Part shown: positions 1 through 6,254 of the stretch, one piece after another
Layout of the letters: the number at the start of each line of letters is the position of its first letter
Position numbering within the stretch: position 1 is the first letter of the stretch
Translations under genes and position numbers: made by a program
NCBI GenBank assembly: GCA_937958665.1
Contig: CALGNM010000387.1
Location: 1-6,254, forward strand
DNA length: 6,254 nt
Direction of reading: 5' to 3'
Origin: an uncultured bacterium
Lineage (GTDB): Bacteria > Edwardsbacteria > AC1 > EtOH8
Notes under the pieces: generated by a model
Told to the model about the DNA's origin: nothing
The model's database searches: none
What the model saw: the letters and a program-made list of their open reading frames with translations, nothing else

Positions 1-45
1 CCACCGAGATCTACACTCTTTCCCTACACGACGCTCTTCCGATCT
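1..45 (+). other. Illumina TruSeq P5-side adapter (not genomic)
   Basis: The first 45 bases match the 3' part of the standard Illumina P5/read-1 adapter, ending in the characteristic GACGCTCTTCCGATCT. Genomic sequence begins at 46. Positions 19-45 are the exact reverse complement of 6228-6254, so the fragment appears to have 27-base terminal inverted repeats. These are library artefacts and not transposon ends. The final adapter T together with the first two genomic bases forms a TAG at 45-47, in frame with the following gene, which makes that gene look closed at its 5' side. Confidence 0.98.
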
Positions 46-626
46 AGGGGCTGGACGGCAAGATCGAGGACTACCGCCGGATGGAGAAGACCCTCCAGGA
101 CACCCTGATGTCCGCCCAGAAGACTTCCGACGAGCTGAGGGACAATGCCGAGCGGCGGGGGGAACTGCTGATCAAGGAGGCCCAGTTCAAGGCCGACCAA
201 ATCATTGGGGAGGCCCGGGCCCGGCTGATGGACCTGCAGCGCCAGATAGCCGATCTGAAGAACGTCCGCAGCAGCTATATGGCCAAGCTGCGCAGCCTGC
301 TGGAATCGCACCTGGACATGCTGCAGACCCAGGAGATGGACTCCGGTATCCGAATCCAGACCAACATCTTCTCGGCCATGCACAAGGACCAGCCGGCCCG
401 GGCCGAGGCGGCTCCGGTCGTCCCGCCTCCCGAGCCGGCCCGGGAGGAGCCCAGCATGGCCGACATGAAGAAGATGCTGACCACCCTGATGAGCACCGTC
501 AAAATCAAGGAGCCGGATGGCGAGGCCTCTCCGGCCGCCGGGAGCGACGACCTGGCCCCGCTTATCAACGACGGGGCCGAGGAGGGCGGGGGAGAGCAGA
601 ACATTGAGGGCGAGGAACAGAGATGA
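46..626 (+). CDS. divIVA: DivIVA-domain cell-pole/division protein, 5'-truncated
   Basis: This is the C-terminal part (192 complete codons from position 48) of a DivIVA-family protein. These are membrane-curvature-sensing coiled-coil scaffolds that recruit division or polar-growth factors at the inner face of the cytoplasmic membrane. The visible heptad-rich helix begins with the family-typical YRRMEKTLQDTLMSAQKT and continues through an A/E/K-rich stretch to about residue 100. A Pro/Ala/Glu-rich, probably disordered and acidic tail follows and ends in EGEEQR. The N-terminal lipid-binding domain is missing because the fragment starts inside the gene. The ATG at 81 is an internal Met in the middle of the conserved helix and is not the start: the reading frame and the family similarity run upstream to the adapter junction. 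The stop codon overlaps the next start (ATGA, 623-626). Family assignment rests on the coiled-coil motif. Another coiled-coil protein is possible but less likely, given ileS downstream. Confidence 0.82.
612..617 (+). promoter_or_regulatory. Shine-Dalgarno for the purine nucleoside phosphorylase
   Basis: GAGGAA lies inside the last codons of the DivIVA-like gene, 5 bases before the ATG at 623. Together with the ATGA stop/start overlap it supports ATG 623 as the true start and suggests translational coupling between the two genes. Confidence 0.65.
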
Positions 627-1450
627 GCGACCTGATCCAGATGATCGACCAGGCGGCCGGATTCATCAAGAGCCGGACCGCCAGCAGCCCGGAGATTGGC
701 ATCATCCTGGGCACCGGGCTGGGCGGGCTGGTCAAGGAGATCGAAACGGCCGACATCATCCCCTACCAGGAGATCCCCAATTTCCCGGTCTCCACCGTTG
801 AGAGCCATGCCGGCCGGCTGATCTTCGGCCGGTTATCGGATAAACCGGTGATGGCCATGCAGGGCCGCTTCCACTACTATGAGGGCTACACCATGCAGCA
901 GGTGACCTTCCCGGTGCGGGTGATGAAGGCCCTGGGGGTTAAAACCCTGATCGTCTCCAACGCCTGCGGCGGGGTCAACCCGGCCCACCAGGCCGGGGAC
1001 ATCATGCTGATCTCCGACCACATAAATCTGATGGGCGACCACCCCCTGATCGGCCGGAACTATGACCAGCTGGGACCCCGCTTCCCCGACATGTACGACC
1101 TCTACGACCAGGGCCTTCAGAAGCTGGCCGAGGCGACCGCCCTGGAGGAGAGGATCAAGCTGCAGAAGGGCGTCTATCTGGCCCTGACCGGCCCCACCCT
1201 GGAGACCGGGGCCGAGTACCGGATGGTGCGCCTGCTGGGGGCCGATGTGGTGGGCATGTCCACCGTGCCCGAGGTGATAGTGGCCCGGCATTCCGGGTTG
1301 AAGGTTCTGGGCTTCTCCATCATCACCGACATGGGCTTCCCCGAGGCCATGCAGCCGGTCAGTCTGGAGGAGGTCATCGCGGTGGCCGGCCAGGCCGAGA
1401 AGAAGTTCGTCCGCCTGGTTAAACAGGTGATGGCCAAGATCAACCCATAA
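623..1450 (+). CDS. punA: Purine nucleoside phosphorylase, trimeric (class I) type
   Basis: Cytoplasmic enzyme that phosphorolyses purine (deoxy)nucleosides to the free base and (deoxy)ribose-1-phosphate in purine salvage. At 275 residues it has normal length for the trimeric family. Visible motifs are the phosphate loop LGTGLGGL (29-36), SHAGR with H62, GRFHYYEGY (81-89, with R82, H84 and Y86), NACGG (113-117), GPTLET (190-195, with E194 matching purine-contacting E201 of the human enzyme), MSTVPE (212-217) and FSIITD (231-236). The numbering offset to human PNP stays at 7 through these blocks, so D236 falls on human N243, the other base-specificity residue. Further on, the usual HEEV histidine (human H257, ribose 5'-OH contact) appears to be Leu (SLEEV). 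The family call is secure. Preference for inosine/guanosine or for 6-aminopurines is open, and a methylthioadenosine phosphorylase is less likely. It overlaps the preceding gene by 4 bases and sits 19 bases before a PfkB kinase. The gene symbol follows common annotation practice for this family. Confidence 0.95.
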   Translation: MSDLIQMIDQAAGFIKSRTASSPEIGIILGTGLGGLVKEIETADIIPYQEIPNFPVSTVESHAGRLIFGRLSDKPVMAMQGRFHYYEGYTMQQVTFPVRVMKALGVKTLIVSNACGGVNPAHQAGDIMLISDHINLMGDHPLIGRNYDQLGPRFPDMYDLYDQGLQKLAEATALEERIKLQKGVYLALTGPTLETGAEYRMVRLLGADVVGMSTVPEVIVARHSGLKVLGFSIITDMGFPEAMQPVSLEEVIAVAGQAEKKFVRLVKQVMAKINP

Positions 1451-1469
1451 CATAAAAAAGATATTTGCC

Positions 1470-2384
1470 ATGTCGATAACAGTAGTCGGCTCCATAGCCC
1501 TGGACAGCGTCAAGACCCCCTTTGGAGAGGCCAAGGAAGCCCTGGGCGGCAGCGCCCTGTACTTCTCCTCGGCCGCCAGCTTCTTTTGCCCGGTCAGTTT
1601 GGTGGGGGTGATCGGCCAGGACTTCCCCCGGGAAGATATCCAGTTTTTAACCAAGCGGGGAGTGGATCTCAGCGGGCTCGAGGTGGCCCCGGGCCAGACC
1701 TTTCGCTGGTCGGGCTCCTACCAATACGACATGAACGAGGCCAAGACCCACGCCACCCACCTCAACGTCTTCGAGACCTTCCATCCCAAGCTGTCCGAGA
1801 AGCATCAGAAGGCGGAGTTCCTGTTCCTGGCCAACATCCACCCGGCCCTGCAGCGGGAGGTGATCGGCAAGGTTGAAAAACCGCTGGCCATCGGCTGCGA
1901 CACCATGAACTTCTGGATCCAGGGCAGCCGGGACGAACTTTTGCAGACCATCAAGCTGGTGGACATCATGTTCATCAATGATGCCGAGGCCCGGATGCTG
2001 GCCGGGGTGCCCAACCTGGTGAAGGCGGCGGCGGCCATCCGAAAAATGGGTCCCAAGATCCTGGTGGTCAAGAAGGGCGAGCACGGGGCCATGCTGTTCA
2101 CCGACCACGCGGTTTTCGTCGTCCCGGCCTACCCCCTGGAGGAAGTGTTCGATCCCACCGGGGCCGGGGACAGCTTTGCCGGGGGCTTCATGGGCTACCT
2201 GGCGTCCCGGGGCGAGGTCAACGACCGCAACCTGCGCCGGGCCATGATCTACGGGTCGGTGATGGCCTCCTTCAACGTGGAGAAGTTCTCGATGGATCGG
2301 CTGAAGACCCTGACCCGGGAAGAGATCGAGGAGAGGTTCAAGGGCTTCAGGAAGCTGTCGCACTTCGAGGAGATCGAGGCCTGA
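1470..2384 (+). CDS. PfkB/ribokinase-family sugar or nucleoside kinase
   Basis: A 304-residue cytoplasmic kinase of the ribokinase/PfkB superfamily, which transfers phosphate from a nucleotide to a hydroxymethyl or hydroxyl group of a sugar, nucleoside or sugar phosphate. The N-terminal sheet begins VVGSIALD, where D12 is the usual substrate-contacting Asp. The di-Gly GGSALYF is at 26-32, LVGVIGQDF at 44-52, NDAEA at 170-174 (the NxxE metal/phosphate motif), VVKKGEHGA at 199-207, and the C-terminal signature DPTGAGDSFAGGF at 228-240, with the anion hole GAG and catalytic base D234. All catalytic elements look intact. The ATG at 1470 is followed at once by the first beta strand. The 19-base gap before it is AT-rich, with no clear Shine-Dalgarno, so translation may depend on the upstream gene. 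The substrate cannot be read from the motifs. Being paired with a nucleoside phosphorylase, plausible substrates are ribose-1-phosphate, a nucleoside, or ribose. Confidence 0.9.
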   Translation: MSITVVGSIALDSVKTPFGEAKEALGGSALYFSSAASFFCPVSLVGVIGQDFPREDIQFLTKRGVDLSGLEVAPGQTFRWSGSYQYDMNEAKTHATHLNVFETFHPKLSEKHQKAEFLFLANIHPALQREVIGKVEKPLAIGCDTMNFWIQGSRDELLQTIKLVDIMFINDAEARMLAGVPNLVKAAAAIRKMGPKILVVKKGEHGAMLFTDHAVFVVPAYPLEEVFDPTGAGDSFAGGFMGYLASRGEVNDRNLRRAMIYGSVMASFNVEKFSMDRLKTLTREEIEERFKGFRKLSHFEEIEA

Positions 2385-2421
2385 CCGGACGGTGGTGGGG
2401 AACCGGCGATCGCAACAATCT

Positions 2422-2427
2422 GAGGAG
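2422..2427 (+). promoter_or_regulatory. Shine-Dalgarno for the CsgG-like gene
   Basis: GAGGAG lies 8 bases before the ATG at 2436. It is the strongest ribosome binding site in the window. It selects 2436 over the out-of-frame ATG at 2428, which directly abuts the site. The start is supported further by the signal peptide that begins there. Confidence 0.7.
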
Positions 2428-2435
2428 ATGCTGCA

Positions 2436-3311
2436 ATGACCAGAAAGACCCTGATATCACTGATGGTGTTGGCGGCGACATCGTCGGCCATGTCGGCCCA
2501 GCCGGGGGGACGGATCAACGTGGCGGTGATGCCGCTGAGGGGATCGGATATTTCGGAGACCGAGGCCCGGTTTCTCACCGAGCGGCTGGCCATCGAACTG
2601 CAGCGGACCGGGGCCTTCGAGGTGTTGGAGCGGGACAAGATGGACGAGATTTTAAGGGAGCAGGGTTTTCAGCAGACCGGGGCCTGCGATGAGACCGCCT
2701 GCCTGGTGGAGGCCGGCCGGCTGCTGCCGGTGCACAAGATCATCGGCGGCTCGGCCGGCAAGGTCGGCAACGTCTACTCGGCCCAAATCAGACTGATCGA
2801 TCTTCAGACCGGCAAGGTTGAGAAGACCGCCACCCGGGACTACAAGGGGGAGTTGGAGGCCCTGCTGACTTCGGGGATGAGGGAATCGGCCGAGGAATTG
2901 GCCGGGCGGCTGAAGCCGCAGGAGGCCGCGGCCCAGCCCCGGGTGACCCCCCAGACCGAGGCCATGATGAGGGGTTTTTTGGAGACCCAGTACGAGGACA
3001 AGTCCAAATCCAAGGGCTGGGCCACCGTCTGGTCGATAATCCCGGGATGCGGCAACCTTTATGCCAAGAACTACGGGGCGGCGGCGCTGTTCTTCGCCGC
3101 CGGGATAACCGCCCACAGCACCTATGCCAATGCCGATGACAAGTCCGGGCTTCCGGCCGTGGTCCTGCTGTCGGTGCGGGTGGCCGACTGGGTGGTGGCC
3201 ATGAGGAGCGTCGACCGCTATAACGCCCGGCTGAGGAAGAAGCTGGGGCTGACCTACCAACTCCAGCCGTATCCAGATGGGTTTTTCGCCTCGTTGACCG
3301 CAAGCTTCTAA
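2436..3311 (+). CDS. Exported CsgG/LpoB-like domain protein with hydrophobic C-terminal region
   Basis: A 291-residue envelope protein of unknown precise role. Residues 1-21 form a classical signal peptide: MTRK, then a hydrophobic core, then SSAMSA. No lipobox cysteine is present, so it is not an obvious lipoprotein. Residues about 26-160 resemble the CsgG/LpoB/FlgO-type fold: a strand INVAVMPLRG, a helix with LTERLAIELQRTGAFEVLERDKMDEIL, the two-cysteine segment GACDETACLVEAGRLL (C84, C89; possible disulfide), and paired strands KIIGGSAGKVG and YSAQIRLIDLQTGKV. A charged linker (about 160-195) leads to a second region. That region has WSIIPGCGNLYAKNYGAAALFF (short motif PGCGNLY, 203-209) and a second hydrophobic stretch at 239-256, resembling DUF5683-like small membrane domains. 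The protein ends in Phe. CsgG-fold proteins work in outer-membrane secretion or as regulators of peptidoglycan synthases, but neither role can be assigned here. The 51-base upstream gap has no hairpin with a T-run. Confidence is high that the gene is real and exported, moderate for the domain names. Confidence 0.78.
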   Translation: MTRKTLISLMVLAATSSAMSAQPGGRINVAVMPLRGSDISETEARFLTERLAIELQRTGAFEVLERDKMDEILREQGFQQTGACDETACLVEAGRLLPVHKIIGGSAGKVGNVYSAQIRLIDLQTGKVEKTATRDYKGELEALLTSGMRESAEELAGRLKPQEAAAQPRVTPQTEAMMRGFLETQYEDKSKSKGWATVWSIIPGCGNLYAKNYGAAALFFAAGITAHSTYANADDKSGLPAVVLLSVRVADWVVAMRSVDRYNARLRKKLGLTYQLQPYPDGFFASLTASF

Positions 3312-3341
3312 AACATACCAGATCATCGCCGAAGACAATCT

Positions 3342-3345
3342 AGGA
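3342..3345 (+). promoter_or_regulatory. Shine-Dalgarno for ileS
   Basis: AGGA lies 7 bases before the ATG at 3353, in a 41-base intergenic stretch that is AT-richer than its surroundings. It supports the chosen start, as does the IleRS2-typical N-terminus that follows. The gap is far too short to hold a T-box leader. Confidence 0.55.
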
Positions 3346-3352
3346 TATACCA

Positions 3353-6227
3353 ATGTACCAATCCGTACCCCAAAATCTTGACTTTCCCGAGCTGGAGAAA
3401 AAGATCCAGAAATTCTGGGATGAAAACCGGATTTTCCAAAAGCTGGTGGCCCGCAACCGGGGATCCGAAAAGCGCTTTCGTTTCCTGGATGGCCCCATCA
3501 CCGCCAACAACCCGATGGGCGTCCATCATGCCTGGGGCCGCACCTACAAGGACCTCTACCACCGCTACAAGGCCATGCAGGGCCATGATGCCCGCTACCA
3601 GAACGGCTTCGACTGCCAGGGGCTGTGGGTGGAGGTCGAGGTCGAGAAGGAGCTGGGATTCAAGTCCAAGAAGGACATCGAAGCCTTCGGCATCGATAAT
3701 TTCGTCAATCAGTGCAAGGAGCGGGTGGATAAGTACTCCAAGATCCAGACCGCCCAGTCCAAGCGGCTGGGCTTCTGGATGGACTGGGAAAACTCCTACT
3801 TCACCATGGCCCCGGAGAACAACTATGCCATCTGGCATTTTTTAAAAAAATGCCACGACCAGGGTTGGATTTACAAGGGCTATGACGTGATGCCCTGGTG
3901 CGCCCGCTGCGGAATAGCCCTGTCCGACATGGAGATCGCCACCGAGGGATACGAGGAGAAGACCCACAAGAGCGTCTACATCCGGCTGCCGATCGAGGGC
4001 CGGGACCATGAATTTTTGCTGGTATGGACCACCACCCCCTGGACTTTGACCTCCAATGTGGCGGTGGCGGTGCATCCCGATTTCACCTACATCAAGGTCA
4101 AGCAGGGCGAGGAGGTCTATTACCTGGCCAAGGGGCGCAAGGAGATACTTAAAGGCGAATATCAGATAGTCGAGGAACTGCCGGGGCAGTCTTTGGTCGG
4201 CTTAAAATATAAGGGCCCATTCGATTATCTCCCGGCCCAGCAAGGCCTTAAGCCACGCACCGTGGCCTGGAAGGATGTCACCGAGGAAGACGGGACCGGC
4301 ATGGTCCACATTGCGCCGGGCTGCGGCAAGGAGGACTTCGCCCTGGGCCGTCAGGAGAAGCTGCCGGTGGTGGCCCCGCTGGACGAGGCCGGAGCATATA
4401 TCGAAGGGTTCGACTGGTTGACCGGCAAGAATGTAGCCGAGGTGGCCGAGGACATCATCGCCGACCTCAAGAAGCGGGGGCTGCTCTACTACGCCCACAA
4501 ATACACCCACCGCTACCCGGTGTGCTGGCGCTGCCATTCTGAGCTGGTCTTCCGCCTGGTCAATGAATGGTTCATCAGCATGGGGCCGGTTTACGACAAG
4601 CCATACAGCCAGGTGACCCCGGAGGAGAAACGGAACAGCCTGCGCTACCGCATCATGGATTCGGTCAAGACCGCCCGCTGGATCCCGTCGTTTGGCGAGG
4701 ACCGCGAGATGGACTGGCTTAAGAACATGGGGGACTGGTGCATTTCCAAGAAACGTTACTGGGGGCTGGCCCTGCCCATCTTCGAGTGCGGCTGCGGCCA
4801 TTTCGAGGTGCTGGGGGGGTATAAGGAACTTCGGGAGCGGGCCGTTCACGGCTGGGAGAAATTCCAGGGACACACTCCGCACCGGCCCTGGGTGGACGAG
4901 GTCAAGATAAAATGCTCAAAATGCGGACAGCCGGCCTCCCGGATTCCCGACGTGGGCAACCCCTGGCTGGACGCCGGGATCGTCCCCTATTCCACCATCC
5001 TGCCCCTGGAGGACTGCTACACTCCGGACAAGGAGAAGTCGGGGAAATATCGGTTCGATCCGGACCGGGGATATCCCGCCCGGCGGGAATACTGGGAGCA
5101 ATGGTTCCCGGCCGAGTTCATCACCGAGTGCTTTCCGGGGCAGTTCCGCAACTGGTTCTACGCCATCCTGACCATGAGCACCGTGCTGGAGGGGCAAACC
5201 CCCTTCCAGACCCTGCTGGGCCACGCCCTGGTCAAGGACGAGAAGGGCGAGGAGATGCACAAGTCCAAGGACAACTCCATCCCCTTCGACGAGGCGGCCG
5301 ACCGGATCGGGGCCGACCTGATGCGCTGGATCTTCTGCTGCCAGAACGCCACCCAGAACCTGCACTTTGGCTATCACAACGCGGCCGAGTTCAAGCGGAA
5401 GCTGCTGACCCTGCACAACATCTATTCGTTCTATATAACCTATGCCCGGCTGGACGGCTTCAGCCCGGCCGGAAGAAAGCCTGACCAATCGAGGCTGACC
5501 CTGCTGGACCGCTGGATACTTTCGGAGCTCAACCTGATGGTCGGCGCGGCCCGGGAGAGCCTGGACAGCTACGAGGCCATGTCGGCGGCCAAGCGGATGG
5601 AGGCCTTCGTGGAGGACCTGTCAACCTGGTACGTCCGTCGTTCCCGGCGGCGCTTCTGGAAGTCGGAGAGCGACAGCGATAAGGAGACAGCCTACCTTAC
5701 CCTCTACGCCTGCCTGGAGACCCTGGTCCGGCTGATGGCCCCCATGATGCCGTTCTGGGCCGAGGAGATTTACCAGAACCTGGTCCGCTCGGTCGACCCC
5801 AAGGCTCCGGAGAGCGTCCACCTGACGGGGTACCCCGCGGCCGATGAAAGCCTGATCGACCGGAGGCTGTCCGAAGAGATGGCCCTGGTTCGCAAAGTGG
5901 TGTCCATGGGTCACGCCGCCCGCAAGGAATCCAGGATCAAGGTGCGCCAGCCCCTGGCCCGGCTGCTCTATCGGGGTAAAAGCCTAGAGGTTTGGACGGT
6001 GATCGAAAAGTACCAGGACATCATCATGGACGAGGTGAACGTCAAGGCCATCGGGCCGATCGATGATCCCGACCGGCTGATTCGGTATAAGGCCAAGGGG
6101 CTGGTCTCGAAATTGGGTCCCAGGTATAAAAACCAGGCCAATCTGGTCAAGGAGACGGTTCCAACCATGACCAGCGAGCAGGTCAAGCAGCTGGTGCAAG
6201 AGGGCAGTTTCACCCTGTCGCTGGTTT
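3353..6227 (+). CDS. ileS: Isoleucyl-tRNA synthetase, IleRS2 type, 3'-truncated
   Basis: Class I synthetase that charges tRNA-Ile with isoleucine in the cytoplasm and edits valine. The N-terminus FPELEKKIQKFWDENRIF is of the archaeal/eukaryote-like IleRS2 type, unlike IleRS1. The HIGH element is GVHH (residues 56-59, within MGVHHAWGR). Cysteine pairs occur at C183/C186 and C391/C394. The CP1 editing domain has WTTTPWT (225-231) and GTGMVHIAPGCGKEDF (314-329, with the expected D328), so editing looks intact. WCISKKRYWG (462-471) is followed by further Cys pairs C479/C481 and C521/C524. The KMSKS element is EMHKS (634-638). The anticodon-binding domain contains STWYVRRSRRRFW (757-769) and MMPFWAEEIYQ (798-808). 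958 residues are present, and the family usually runs to about 1030-1070. The apparent TAG stop at 6227-6229 combines one genomic T with two adapter bases, so the gene really continues beyond the fragment. It is the last of five co-directional genes. Identity is essentially certain. Confidence 0.97.
3833..3855 (+). repeat. AT-rich near-perfect palindrome inside ileS
   Basis: Eleven-base arms TGGCATTTTTT and AAAAAATGCCA flank a single central A, inside ileS codons 161-168 (WHFLKKC plus the first base of His). The run of six T and seven A stands out in this GC-rich gene. It uses the AT-only codons TTT, TTA, AAA, AAA, which are rarer elsewhere here. In frame it contains the heptamers T_TTA_AAA (3841-3847) and A_AAA_AAA (3844-3850), which fit the -1 slippage pattern. 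The encoded residues are normal for IleRS, so this may be chance. Confidence 0.6.
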
Positions 6228-6254
6228 AGATCGGAAGAGCGTCGTGTAGGGAAA
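6228..6254 (-). other. Illumina adapter, reverse complement (not genomic)
   Basis: AGATCGGAAGAGCGTCGTG and the bases after it are the reverse complement of the same P5-side adapter found at the start of the window. The A at 6228 corresponds to the A-tail/adapter base, so the last genomic base is 6227. Read as protein on one strand, this adapter gives the peptide DRKSVV. That peptide appears at the end of a spurious antisense frame at the left edge, which reads the matching copy there. Confidence 0.98.

Noticed and set aside
24-383. Antisense frame at the left edge ending in DRKSVV
   Set aside because: Its last residues are translated adapter sequence and the rest is opposite the DivIVA-like gene.
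833-1654. Long antisense open frame of 273 codons, and similar long antisense frames across the window
   Set aside because: They lie opposite well-supported genes. Their translations are rich in Gly, His, Leu and Gln as expected from reversed GC-rich codons, and they show no recognisable domain.
2385-2435. Possible terminator or regulatory hairpin between the kinase and the CsgG-like gene, including the palindrome GCGATCGC (2406-2413)
   Set aside because: There is no stable stem followed by a T-run, and a single GCGATCGC is unremarkable in GC-rich DNA.
3312-3352. Possible T-box riboswitch or promoter before ileS
   Set aside because: Only 41 bases separate the genes, far too short for a T-box, and no convincing -35/-10 pair is visible.
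4912-5484. Alternative-frame + strand open frame of 190 codons inside ileS
   Set aside because: The ileS frame here carries conserved synthetase motifs; the alternative translation is a compositional shadow.
1-6254. Mobile element bounded by terminal inverted repeats
   Set aside because: The repeats are sequencing adapters; no transposase, integrase or target duplication is present, and the genes are housekeeping-like.

Overview
The window is a 6.2 kb assembled fragment of a GC-rich bacterial chromosome with Illumina adapter sequence at both ends (1-45 and 6228-6254). Only 46-6227 is genomic. Five genes lie head to tail on the + strand with almost no space between them (4-base overlap, then gaps of 19, 51 and 41 bases). 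No terminator or convincing promoter is visible, so a single operon is plausible. The first and last genes are cut by the fragment ends. The adapter junctions happen to create in-frame TAG codons at both edges, so each partial gene can be mistaken for a complete one.

Layout: (1) the C-terminal part of a DivIVA-type coiled-coil cell-pole/division protein; (2) a trimeric-type purine nucleoside phosphorylase, translationally coupled to it by an ATGA overlap; (3) a PfkB/ribokinase-family kinase; (4) an exported protein with a CsgG/LpoB-like domain followed by a hydrophobic C-terminal region with a PGxG motif; (5) an isoleucyl-tRNA synthetase of the IleRS2 (archaeal/eukaryote-like) type lacking its C-terminus.

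The order divIVA ... ileS recalls the ylm-divIVA-ileS neighbourhood next to the division cluster of Bacillus and relatives. Here a nucleoside-salvage pair and an envelope protein lie between the two. The phosphorylase releases a free base and (deoxy)ribose-1-phosphate. The adjacent kinase could act on that sugar phosphate, on the nucleoside or on another sugar; the sequence does not settle which.

The exported CsgG-like protein suggests a diderm bacterium. The high GC, the adapters and the untrimmed ends suggest an assembly from environmental or single-cell short reads, but the phylum cannot be fixed from this sequence. The most notable biology is in IleRS: the class I signature HIGH is replaced by GVHH, a swap of its first and third residues that has been linked to extreme mupirocin resistance in some IleRS2 enzymes. 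I see no mobile element, CRISPR array, RNA gene or wholly new system.
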